Assembly: GCA_046328715.1 (NCBI GenBank)
Contig: JAXLWB010000038.1
Coordinates: 1 to 64,000, forward strand
Direction of reading: 5' to 3'
Source of the DNA: JAXLWB01 sp046328715
GTDB lineage: Bacteria > Chloroflexota > Anaerolineae > Caldilineales > Caldilineaceae
DNA: 64,000 nucleotides
In this document: in pieces, positions 1 through 7,647 of the stretch
Position numbering within the stretch: the stretch's first letter is position 1
How the letters are laid out: each line of letters starts with the position of its first letter
Notes under the pieces: model-generated
Told to the model about the DNA's origin: nothing
What the model saw: only the letters and a program-made list of their open reading frames with translations
The model's database searches: none
Position numbers and translations under genes: made by a program

Positions 1-1
1 T

Positions 2-1786
2 GTGACCACCGTGATGGTGGTGGTCATGATCGTGTGGAGCGGAATTACGATTGCGGTGAAGCCAGAGGCACAGCGATTACCGCCCTTACCTGTTGCGCAG
101 AATCTTTCGTTTAGTCATGATGCGGTGGGTTGGCTGCCACAGCTTCTACCTGGCAGTTTTGTCGAACAAGCGGCGAATAGCGCAAACAGTAGCCCCGAGG
201 CAGCAGGCGCTGAATCACGCTTTGGTCTGCTGACACATCCCGGCATGTTGTTGGGCCTGATCGGTTTATTGATTGCCTTTGGTCACTCGTTTCTCGCCAT
301 GTCGGGTGAAGAATCGTTGGCTCAGGTCAACCGCGAGTTGGAGTATCCCAAACACAAAAATCTGATGCGGGCGGGAATGGTTATCTTTGTTTATTCCCTG
401 CTTTTTACTTCGCTGGTTTCTTTCTTTGCCTATGCCATCATTCCGGATAGCCTACACAGCCGCTATGCAGACAACTTGATCAGTGGGATCGCTATGAACG
501 TAGTGGGACCGCTACCGCTCAAGTTGATCTTTCAAGCCTTTATTGTGATTGTCGGCTTCTTGATGTTGGCGGGTGCTGTCAATACTTCGATCATCGGCTC
601 GAATGGTGTACTGAACCGGGTGAGCGAAGATGGGGTGCTGACAGATTGGTTCCGCGCTCCCCATCATCGTTTTGGCACCACCTACCGCATGATCAACTTG
701 ATTGTGATTTTGCAACTGGTAACGATTATCGGCTCGCAGGGTAACGTCTACACCTTGGGCGAGGCCTATGCCTTTGGCGTGATTTGGTCCTTTGCCTTCA
801 AGGGATTGGCGATGCTGGTCTTGCGTTTTAGCGACAAATCCCATCGTGAGTGGAAAGTGCCCTTCAATCTCAAGCTTGGCAACACTGAAGTGCCGCTTGG
901 GCTGGGCATGATTGCGCTGCTGCTCTTCTCGGTTGCCATCATCAATCTCTTTACCAAACAGGTGGCAACGGTCAGTGGCGTCGCCTTTACCTTGGTCTTC
1001 TTTATCGTCTTTTCGGTCTCCGAGCAGATTAATGAACGAAAACGAGGCGGTGCTCACCATGAAGAGGTCGATCAGTTCCGCCTGCATCCACAAGAAGAAA
1101 TTTCGGCTAGTACGGTGGGCATTCGCCCACGCAATACGCTCTGCCTAGTGCGCGATTATCAGACGCTCGACCACGTCAAGCGGGCGTTGGAGATTACTCA
1201 CACCGGTAAAAAGAGCCTAGTAATGATGACAGTGCGCCTCTTTAGTGGGCCAGATTCTGGCTATGCCGACATTCACCCTGATCAACTCTTTACCTCCTAC
1301 GAGCAGAAACTCTTTAGCAAAGTGGTGAGCCTGGCAGAAAAGGTAGGCAAACATGTCGATCTCTTGGTAGTTCCTTCTTCGGATGTCTACCAGGCGATTG
1401 TGCGTGCCGCCGTACAACTGGATTCCAGCGACATTATTGCAGGCGCATCCTCGGTGATGTCACCGGAAGAGCAAGCTCGCCTGATTGGTAGTGCCTGGGA
1501 AAGACTTCCCGAAAAGCCCGCTCGTTCGGTACGGTTTCGCGTGGTCAAACATGATGGTTCGATTCAGGACTTCTATCTGGGTGCGCATGCGCCGCAATTG
1601 ACCGCTGACGATATTGACCGTATTCATCGTCTGTGGCTGCTGCTTACGACCATGCCCAATCAAGAGCAGTTGCACCACCGCGATGTGGTCGAAATGGCAA
1701 TTTCGCGCTTGGAGGGTGAGATCAACGGTTATGAAGGTGAGGAACTGGAGCACCATTTGGCGCTGCACGCTGCTTCTCTTCCATGA
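2..1786 (+). CDS. APC-superfamily permease with C-terminal USP-like domain (5' partial)
   Basis: The frame is open from the window edge, so the true start lies upstream and the N-terminal helices are missing. About eight hydrophobic segments run to roughly residue 345, including GMLLGLIGLLIAFGHSFLAM followed by GEESLAQVNRE, the region where APC amino-acid permeases bind substrate. From about residue 370 the protein is soluble and resembles a universal-stress-protein fold (NTLCLVRDYQTLDHVKRAL, then VDLLVVPSSDVY). A permease core with a cytosolic nucleotide-binding-like tail is the architecture of KimA/YdaO-type potassium importers as well as of some amino-acid permeases. The kdp operon immediately downstream favours potassium, but this is inference. 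The gene is followed by two hairpins, the second terminator-like. Confidence 0.75.
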   Translation: MTTVMVVVMIVWSGITIAVKPEAQRLPPLPVAQNLSFSHDAVGWLPQLLPGSFVEQAANSANSSPEAAGAESRFGLLTHPGMLLGLIGLLIAFGHSFLAMSGEESLAQVNRELEYPKHKNLMRAGMVIFVYSLLFTSLVSFFAYAIIPDSLHSRYADNLISGIAMNVVGPLPLKLIFQAFIVIVGFLMLAGAVNTSIIGSNGVLNRVSEDGVLTDWFRAPHHRFGTTYRMINLIVILQLVTIIGSQGNVYTLGEAYAFGVIWSFAFKGLAMLVLRFSDKSHREWKVPFNLKLGNTEVPLGLGMIALLLFSVAIINLFTKQVATVSGVAFTLVFFIVFSVSEQINERKRGGAHHEEVDQFRLHPQEEISASTVGIRPRNTLCLVRDYQTLDHVKRALEITHTGKKSLVMMTVRLFSGPDSGYADIHPDQLFTSYEQKLFSKVVSLAEKVGKHVDLLVVPSSDVYQAIVRAAVQLDSSDIIAGASSVMSPEEQARLIGSAWERLPEKPARSVRFRVVKHDGSIQDFYLGAHAPQLTADDIDRIHRLWLLLTTMPNQEQLHHRDVVEMAISRLEGEINGYEGEELEHHLALHAASLP

Positions 1787-1808
1787 ATAGGCGTTTTAAA
1801 AATCTACT

Positions 1809-1911
1809 GAAAACTTGACCGGCACTTTACGGCTCAAATCATGGGTGACACTGCCTGCACCTTTGCATACGCTGAAAAGTGCTGGTCAAATTTTTATCGC
1901 CTGGATCGATA
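1809..1911. repeat. Dispersed inverted-repeat element, family H copy 1
   Basis: The arms TTGACCGGCACTTT and AAAAGTGCTGGTCAA pair around a loop of about 50 nt. The flank TGGATCGATAC recurs beside a second copy at 59605-59725, where the left arm, the CAAATCAT box and the right arm are also conserved. It lies 3' of the permease gene. Confidence 0.7.
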
Positions 1912-1933
1912 CAAATCTACTTCTCCAACCACA

Positions 1934-1963
1934 ATGCGACCGAGGTCGAGACCTCGGTCGCAT
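1934..1963 (+). terminator. Perfect 14-bp palindrome with T-rich tail
   Basis: ATGCGACCGAGGTC, a 2-nt GA spacer, then its exact reverse complement, followed by a T-rich stretch ending in TTTTTT near 1977. This fits an intrinsic terminator of the permease gene. The very short loop means it could instead be an operator for the kdp operon starting 94 nt downstream. Confidence 0.6.
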
Positions 1964-1995
1964 ATTTATATCTTTTTTACATCCCCTCCTCGTTT

Positions 1996-2026
1996 TTGAC
2001 ACCCTCTTGACGGCTTTTTTGATAAA
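1996..2026 (+). promoter_or_regulatory. Candidate kdp promoter
   Basis: TTGACA at 1996-2001 matches a -35 box exactly. GATAAA at 2021-2026 is a partial -10 at a long 19-nt spacing. AGGAGG precedes the first small ORF at 2057. No KdpE operator could be recognised by eye, so this is a weak call. Confidence 0.35.
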
Positions 2027-2056
2027 GTTTTAGTTGAAAGCAAGCTAGGAGGCTTT

Positions 2057-2155
2057 ATGAACGAACTACTTTATTTGGGCACGTTGCTCCTCTTCTCGCT
2101 CCTCACCTGGGGTTTGATCTGGCTCTGTGATGAACTGGGAGGAAAGGCACAATGA
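2057..2155 (+). CDS. 32-aa single-pass membrane peptide leading the kdp operon
   Basis: ATG at 2057 follows an excellent ribosome site (AGGAGG, 4 nt away). The peptide begins MNELLYLGTLLLFSLLTWG and is one hydrophobic helix with a short polar tail (CDELGGKAQ). Its stop overlaps the next start as ATGA, so it is translationally coupled to kdpF. It is not KdpF itself, which follows. I do not recognise the family. Position and coupling suggest an extra small subunit or stabiliser of the Kdp complex, which is inference. Confidence 0.6.
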   Translation: MNELLYLGTLLLFSLLTWGLIWLCDELGGKAQ

Positions 2156-2241
2156 ACGCACTTTACATCATCAGTGGCATTTTGCTTTTGCTCTTACTGC
2201 TCTATCTCTTTTTTGCACTGCTGAAGCCAGAGGTTTTTTGA
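2152..2241 (+). CDS. kdpF: KdpF-like small membrane subunit
   Basis: This 29-aa peptide (MNALYIISGILLLLLLLYLF, ending KPEVF) is a single hydrophobic helix, directly ahead of kdpA with one base between stop and start. Known KdpF proteins are about 29 residues, sit at this place in the operon and stabilise the KdpFABC ATPase in the membrane. The C-terminal aromatic ending after a Glu resembles the AEAF-type end of enterobacterial KdpF. Translation starts by ATGA overlap with the preceding 32-aa ORF. Confidence 0.75.
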   Translation: MNALYIISGILLLLLLLYLFFALLKPEVF

Positions 2242-2242
2242 T

Positions 2243-3985
2243 ATGACAATCAATGGTTTTGATCAAATATTGGTCTATTTCGTGGTTCTGATCGGCCTAG
2301 CGTTACCTCTCGGCTTGTACATGGCGCAGGTCTACGAAAACAAACCAACCTGGCTGGATCGGTTCTTGTTGCCGCTAGAGCGTTTGATCTATCGCTTGGC
2401 TGGGGTGAGCCAAACCGACGAGATGGGTTGGAAGCAATATGCTGTTGCTGTTCTGCTCTTTAATCTGCTGGGCCTACTGGTGGTCTATGTCCTGCAACGG
2501 CTGCAAGGGGTTCTACCACTCAACCCACAAGAACTCGGTGCCGTTTCGCCGGATTCTTCCTTCAACACGGCGGTGAGCTTTGCTTCCAATACCAACTGGC
2601 AAGGCTATGCAGGCGAAACTACGATGAGCTATCTCACACAGATGGTGGGCTTGACCGTGCAAAACTTCGTCTCGGCTGCGACTGGAATGGCGGTATTGGT
2701 GGCGCTGATTCGGGGGCTGGCCCGGCGCAGTGCAACGACGATTGGTAACTTTTGGGTTGATATGACCCGCTCGACGCTCTATATCCTGTTGCCATTGGCA
2801 ATAGTGGTGGCGTTGGTGCTGGTGTCACAAGGCGTTGTGCAGACTTTCTCACCTTATCAATCGGCTACGTTGCTTCAATCGACCACGGATGCCAACGGCG
2901 CACCGGTCAGTGAACAATTGCTGGCCTTGGGTCCCGCAGCCTCGCAGATTGCCATCAAACAGTTGGGTACCAATGGCGGCGGCTTCTTTAATGTCAACTC
3001 AGCCCATCCCTTCGAGAACCCGACGCCGCTGAGCAATTTTGTAGAGCTGCTCTCGATTCTGCTCGTTGCGGCTGGACTTTGCTTTACCTTTGGCAAGATG
3101 GTGGGCGACATCCGTCAGGGATGGGCAGTGCTGGCGGCGATGACGATCATTCTGCTGCTCTTTACAGGGCTTGGCTTGTGGGCCGAAGCACGCAGCAACC
3201 CGCTCTATCACCAGCTTGGCGTGGATGATACGGTGAGTGCATTGCAAAGCGGCGGCAACATGGAAGGCAAAGAAACACGTTTTGGCATTGTCAATTCCGT
3301 GCTTTGGAGTACAGCGACAACCGCCGCCTCGAATGGCTCGGTCAACTCGATGCACGATTCTTACACACCGCTCGGTGGTCTGGCCCCGATGGTGCTGATG
3401 CAATTAGGTGAAGTGATCTTTGGCGGCGTCGGTTCGGGGCTTTACGGAATGTTGATCTTCGCCATCATTGCTGTCTTTGTAGCTGGGTTGATGGTTGGTC
3501 GCACACCGGAATATTTGGGCAAGAAGATTGAAGTCTTTGAGATGAAGATGGCCTCGCTGGTGATTCTGATTCCTTGTGCCACTGTCTTGATCGGAACCGC
3601 CATTGCCGTGGTCACTCCTGGTGGGCTAGCCACGATCTACAACACGGCTCCAGGTGCACATGGTTTTAGCGAAGTGCTCTACGCCTTCTCTTCTGCAGGG
3701 AATAACAATGGCAGTGCCTTTGCTGGTCTGGGTGCTAATACACCCTTCTATAACACGCTGCTCGGCCTAGCCATGCTCATTGCTCGCTACTGGCTGATCG
3801 TGCCGACGCTGGCGATTGCTGGTTCACTGGCGCATAAAAAGTTGGTCCCTGCCGGTGCGGGAACGCTGCCAACCCACACGCCACTCTTTGTCACACTGCT
3901 GATCGGGATCGTTCTGATTGTCGGTGCGCTCACTTTCATTCCGGCGCTGGCACTTGGGCCGATTGTCGAGCAGTTAATGATGTAA
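2243..3985 (+). CDS. kdpA: Potassium-transporting ATPase, K+-channel subunit KdpA
   Basis: At 580 aa this is slightly longer than typical KdpA (about 557). It is the K+-selective pore subunit of the high-affinity KdpFABC P-type ATPase. The four pore-loop regions are visible: NTNWQGYAGE, GTNGGGFFNVNSAHP, GEVIFGGVGSGLYG and SAGNNNGSAFAG, set between about ten hydrophobic segments. The start ATG at 2243 is one base after kdpF. The stop TAA at 3983-3985 abuts the dispersed element that separates kdpA from kdpB. There is no sign of disruption. Confidence 0.96.
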   Translation: MTINGFDQILVYFVVLIGLALPLGLYMAQVYENKPTWLDRFLLPLERLIYRLAGVSQTDEMGWKQYAVAVLLFNLLGLLVVYVLQRLQGVLPLNPQELGAVSPDSSFNTAVSFASNTNWQGYAGETTMSYLTQMVGLTVQNFVSAATGMAVLVALIRGLARRSATTIGNFWVDMTRSTLYILLPLAIVVALVLVSQGVVQTFSPYQSATLLQSTTDANGAPVSEQLLALGPAASQIAIKQLGTNGGGFFNVNSAHPFENPTPLSNFVELLSILLVAAGLCFTFGKMVGDIRQGWAVLAAMTIILLLFTGLGLWAEARSNPLYHQLGVDDTVSALQSGGNMEGKETRFGIVNSVLWSTATTAASNGSVNSMHDSYTPLGGLAPMVLMQLGEVIFGGVGSGLYGMLIFAIIAVFVAGLMVGRTPEYLGKKIEVFEMKMASLVILIPCATVLIGTAIAVVTPGGLATIYNTAPGAHGFSEVLYAFSSAGNNNGSAFAGLGANTPFYNTLLGLAMLIARYWLIVPTLAIAGSLAHKKLVPAGAGTLPTHTPLFVTLLIGIVLIVGALTFIPALALGPIVEQLMM

Positions 3986-4117
3986 CCCCACCCTAACCCT
4001 CCCCTGCTAAGGGAGGGAACTGTCACGGTGAGGATTCAGTGTCGTGGACAGAAGGGGAAATAGCATCCGTCCCTTCACCGTCCCCTCACCTATCAGGGGA
4101 GGGCTAGGGAGGGGTTG
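3985..4117. repeat. Dispersed inverted repeat family B copy 1, between kdpA and kdpB
   Basis: The element starts at the last base of the kdpA stop codon with ACCCCACCCTAACCCTCCCC and ends with GGGGAGGGCTAGGGAGGGG, so the ends pair over about 19 nt with mismatches. The core contains GTGGACAGAAG, shared with copies at 39453-39575 (opposite orientation) and 57031-57160. As RNA it would form a long stem inside the kdp transcript. Confidence 0.85.
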
Positions 4118-4138
4118 GTAGTTGCCACGAGGATTCTT

Positions 4139-6232
4139 ATGTCAAAAGTCACGCAAGCCCCCCGTTCTTTATTTGACCCGCCGATCATAAAACAGGCAGT
4201 GGTTGATTCTTTCCGCAAACTGGATCCACGCCATCAGGTGCGCAATCCGGTGATGTTTGTGGTGCTGGTTGGCAGTCTTTTGACCACGGCTTTGGCCATT
4301 CAGTCCAGCATTGGTCAAGGCGAAGCCCCTGCTGGATTCATTTGGGCGATCTCTCTTTGGCTCTGGTTTACTGTGCTCTTCGCCAACTTTGCGGAAGCAA
4401 TGGCCGAAGGACGCGGCAAAGCCCAGGCGGACACCCTGCGCAAAGCACGCAGTGATATCCAAGCCAAGAAATTGGCCAACGCAGCACGCGATAGCAGCCG
4501 TACGGCTGTCTCCGCCGCTCAGTTGCGCAAGGGCGATATTGTCATCGTCGAAGCGGGCGATGTCGTTCCTGGCGATGGTGAGGTGATCGAGGGCGTTGCC
4601 TCGGTCGATGAGAGTGCCATCACGGGCGAGAGCGCCCCTGTGATCCGCGAAAGTGGCGGTGACCGCTCGGCAGTGACCGGTGGCACTCGGGTGCTCTCGG
4701 ACTGGTTGGTCGTACGTATCAGTGCCAATCCTGGCGAAACCTTTCTCGACCGCATGATTGCTATGGTCGAAGGGGCCAAGCGCCAGAAAACCCCCAACGA
4801 AATTGCGCTCAATATTTTATTGGCTGCGCTCACGATCATCTTCTTGCTGGCCTGCGCCACATTGCTGCCCTTCTCACTTTACAGTGTAAATGCCGTCAAG
4901 GCACTGGATCCGGCCTCGACTGCCACGCCGATTACCGTAACCGTACTCGTGGCACTCCTGGTCTGCCTCATCCCAACCACGATTGGCGGCCTGCTCTCAG
5001 CCATCGGCATCGCTGGTATGGACCGTATGATTCAGGCGAATGTGATTGCTATGTCGGGACGGGCGGTGGAGGCGGCGGGCGATGTCGATGTGTTGTTGCT
5101 CGACAAAACCGGCACGATCACTTTGGGCAACCGGCAAGCAACTGCCTTTGTGCCGGTCGATGGCGTGGAAGAAAAACGGCTGGCTGATGCAGTGCAACTG
5201 GCCTCCCTCGCCGACGAAACGCCAGAAGGTCGCTCGATTGTTGTGCTGGCGAAGGACAAATATGGCATTCGCGAACGGGATATTCATAGCCTGGGTGCTA
5301 CCTTCGTCCCTTTTACAGCCCAGACGCGCATGAGCGGTGTCAACCTGAATGGACATCAGATCCGCAAGGGTGCCGCCGACGCAGTCGAGTCCTATGTCAA
5401 AGGTCAAGGTGGCCATTTCCCGGTTTCTGTTCGTAGCGTCGTGGACACGATTGCTCGCGCCGGTGCAACCCCGCTTGTGGTAGCGGAGAACAAACAGGTG
5501 CTGGGTGTGGTGCAGTTGAAGGATATCGTCAAAGGCGGCATGAAAGAGCGCTTTGGTGAACTGCGCCAAATGGGCATCAAGACGATCATGATCACGGGTG
5601 ACAATCCTTTGACTGCCGCCGCGATTGCTGCCGAGGCAGGTGTCGATGATTATCTGGCCCAGGCTACGCCCGAAGCCAAACTCAAGTTGATTCGTGAAAC
5701 ACAGGCGGGTGGACGGCTGGTCGCCATGACAGGTGACGGCACCAACGATGCTCCCGCTTTGGCGCAGGCCGATGTGGCAGTCGCCATGAACTCGGGGACA
5801 CAGGCTGCTAAGGAAGCCGGCAACATGGTCGATCTCGATTCGAACCCAACCAAACTGATCGAGATCGTCGAGATCGGCAAACAACTGTTGATGACGCGCG
5901 GCGCGCTGACAACTTTTTCGATTGCCAACGACGTGGCCAAATACTTTGCCATCATTCCGGCAGCCTTTGCCTCGACCTATCCAGTCTTGAATCGACTCAA
6001 TGTGATGGGGCTGGCTTCGCCCGAAAGCGCCATTCTGTCCGCCGTAATCTTTAACGCGCTGATCATCATCTGTCTGATTCCGCTGGCACTGCGTGGTGTC
6101 CGCTACCGAGCCGTCGGTGCCGCCAGATTGTTGCGCGACAATCTGTTGATCTATGGCCTCGGTGGCTTAATCGTTCCTTTCATTGGCATCAAGTTGATCG
6201 ACCTGATCCTGGTTGCACTGCGACTGGCATAG
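4139..6232 (+). CDS. kdpB: Potassium-transporting P-type ATPase subunit KdpB
   Basis: Catalytic subunit of KdpFABC, about 697 aa from the ATG at 4139, chosen because ACGAGGA lies 6-12 nt upstream. An in-frame TTG at 4115 lies within the repeat and is less likely. P-type ATPase signatures are intact: TGES in the actuator domain, DKTGTIT with the phosphorylated Asp, TGDNPLTA, and GDGTNDAPALAQADV for Mg2+ binding. The hydrophobic segments match the seven-helix KdpB plan. The gene is followed by a 144-bp gap holding an AATTG-word hairpin. Confidence 0.96.
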   Translation: MSKVTQAPRSLFDPPIIKQAVVDSFRKLDPRHQVRNPVMFVVLVGSLLTTALAIQSSIGQGEAPAGFIWAISLWLWFTVLFANFAEAMAEGRGKAQADTLRKARSDIQAKKLANAARDSSRTAVSAAQLRKGDIVIVEAGDVVPGDGEVIEGVASVDESAITGESAPVIRESGGDRSAVTGGTRVLSDWLVVRISANPGETFLDRMIAMVEGAKRQKTPNEIALNILLAALTIIFLLACATLLPFSLYSVNAVKALDPASTATPITVTVLVALLVCLIPTTIGGLLSAIGIAGMDRMIQANVIAMSGRAVEAAGDVDVLLLDKTGTITLGNRQATAFVPVDGVEEKRLADAVQLASLADETPEGRSIVVLAKDKYGIRERDIHSLGATFVPFTAQTRMSGVNLNGHQIRKGAADAVESYVKGQGGHFPVSVRSVVDTIARAGATPLVVAENKQVLGVVQLKDIVKGGMKERFGELRQMGIKTIMITGDNPLTAAAIAAEAGVDDYLAQATPEAKLKLIRETQAGGRLVAMTGDGTNDAPALAQADVAVAMNSGTQAAKEAGNMVDLDSNPTKLIEIVEIGKQLLMTRGALTTFSIANDVAKYFAIIPAAFASTYPVLNRLNVMGLASPESAILSAVIFNALIIICLIPLALRGVRYRAVGAARLLRDNLLIYGLGGLIVPFIGIKLIDLILVALRLA

Positions 6233-6376
6233 CAATTGGTCTGAGTTATGAGAAAAGTGAGTGGCAATCAGCGATTGGTAATTGCGTAATTATGTAATTG
6301 CTCAATTGCCAACCACCTAACAGCAAAGCAAGTTTGCCATTGTCTCTTGCATGAAGTATGAATTGAGGTACTGTTT

Positions 6377-6796
6377 ATGACAACAAAATCATCTGTACAA
6401 TCCCTGCAACGCCCCAAATGGTGGTTAGTTTCCGCATTAATCCCGTTGATGGGTGGGATGCTGTTTGTGGAGCATCGCCTCAGGATGTCGGCGTTCTGGC
6501 ATCAATTCTTCGGCGTGGCGATGATTCTTCTGGTTTATGGCTTGATGGGCTTCTGGCTTTGGCTCAATTCTGACTACTTTGCCAGTCAGCCTGCTCCGAA
6601 CACGATCTTTGGTGAGTTTGATGAACCACTGTTCTACTCTCCTGAAGATGAAGCCGCTTATGAGGAAGCAGTGGCAAACGAAGAAATTGAATGGCAAGCC
6701 TTGGAGCAGATTTACGATCAAGACACTGCTGAAACCATCAACGAGCTCGAAGAAGCACTGGCACTGGAATATACACTTCGCACGGTAGCAAATTGA
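6377..6796 (+). CDS. 139-aa two-helix membrane protein inside the kdp operon
   Basis: ATG follows GAGG by 8 nt. Two hydrophobic segments (WLVSALIPLMGGMLFV at about residues 16-31 and FFGVAMILLVYGLMGFWLWL at about 44-63) are followed by a strongly acidic cytosolic tail of about 75 residues rich in Glu and Asp. It lies co-directionally between kdpB and kdpC, where most kdp operons have nothing. I do not recognise a family. The position suggests a role tied to Kdp assembly, regulation or osmotic sensing, but the sequence alone does not show this. Confidence 0.7.
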   Translation: MTTKSSVQSLQRPKWWLVSALIPLMGGMLFVEHRLRMSAFWHQFFGVAMILLVYGLMGFWLWLNSDYFASQPAPNTIFGEFDEPLFYSPEDEAAYEEAVANEEIEWQALEQIYDQDTAETINELEEALALEYTLRTVAN

Positions 6797-6852
6797 GCCT
6801 TATCGCTTTTATTGATGTCTAGGTCGATGATTCATACGATGTTAGGTGAGTC

Positions 6853-6905
6853 GTGAACCGTAATGCGTGAATTGTTTGCTAGCAACTCACGGTTCACGCA
6901 TCACT
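6853..6905. repeat. Word hairpin between the 139-aa gene and kdpC
   Basis: CGTGAACCGT and GCGTGAATTG on the left pair with CAACTCACGGTTCACG on the right. The same kind of CGTGA words make the hairpin at 55155-55206. Confidence 0.6.
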
Positions 6906-6991
6906 CTTCATGGGAAACATGACAGTTTAACCTAGCGCTCAGTATAGAAGCTTCATTTGATGCCCATGTGTGGTACGACAAGAGGTAATTT

Positions 6992-7561
6992 ATGACTTCT
7001 CAACTTCGTCCAGCGTTTGTCTCGCTCTTATTGCTGACATTAATCACTGGAATTCTCTATCCCCTCCTGATCACTGGCGTTGCACAGGCTGCTTTTTCTT
7101 ATCAGGCAAACGGCAGCCTGATCAAACGCAACAATCAAGTTATAGGCTCGGCGCTGATCGGACAAGCTTTTGACAAGCCTGGTTACTTCTGGGGACGGCT
7201 CTCGGCTACAGGACCGTTCCCCTACAACAGCGCCGCCTCCAGTGGCTCGAATTACGGACCCCTCAACCCTGCGTTGAAGGCTGCCGTTCAAGCCCGCCTC
7301 AATGCACTCAAAGCCGCTGATCCTAGTAACCAGTCACCCGTTCCAGTCGATCTGGTGACCGCTTCGGCCAGTGGTCTCGACCCGCAGATCAGCCCGGCTG
7401 CCGCTGACTACCAGGTGAGCCGTGTGGCCCGTGCCCGTGGGATCAGCGAAGAAACGGTGCGCCAACTGGTGCGCCAATCCACCACAGGTCGAACCTTCGG
7501 CATTCTCGGCGAAGCGCGCGTCAATGTGTTAGAATTGAATCTGGCACTTGATGAAAAATAA
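6992..7561 (+). CDS. kdpC: Potassium-transporting ATPase subunit KdpC
   Basis: 189 aa, the normal KdpC length. It has a single N-terminal transmembrane helix (residues about 8-30, LLLLTLITGILYPLLITGV) followed by an extracytoplasmic domain with the family pattern YFWGRLSATGPFPYN and SSGSNYGPLNP. KdpC joins KdpA and KdpB and acts in assembly and K+ affinity. ATG follows AGAGG. A word hairpin separates it from kdpD. Confidence 0.95.
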   Translation: MTSQLRPAFVSLLLLTLITGILYPLLITGVAQAAFSYQANGSLIKRNNQVIGSALIGQAFDKPGYFWGRLSATGPFPYNSAASSGSNYGPLNPALKAAVQARLNALKAADPSNQSPVPVDLVTASASGLDPQISPAAADYQVSRVARARGISEETVRQLVRQSTTGRTFGILGEARVNVLELNLALDEK

Positions 7562-7565
7562 AAGT

Positions 7566-7644
7566 GGAAAAGTTGCAGAGTAACAAAGTAGCAGAGTAAA
7601 TCACTCACCTGCAACCCTTCAACTTTGCAACTCTGCAACTTTTA
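7566..7644. repeat. Word hairpin family D copy 1 (kdpC-kdpD junction)
   Basis: The left arm carries degenerate copies of GTTGCAGAGT. The right arm ends ACTTTGCAACTCTGCAACTTTT. The kdpD ATG follows 4 nt later with no other Shine-Dalgarno, so the hairpin could affect kdpD translation. A second copy lies before kdpE at 10700-10775. Confidence 0.75.
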
Positions 7645-7647
7645 ACC

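Noticed and set aside
1815..2033. 72-aa ORF before kdp
   Set aside because: It runs through the family H element and the palindrome. No ribosome site.
4997..5884. 295-aa - strand ORF inside kdpB
   Set aside because: It is antisense to the conserved KdpB core with all P-type ATPase motifs. It has no homologous look.
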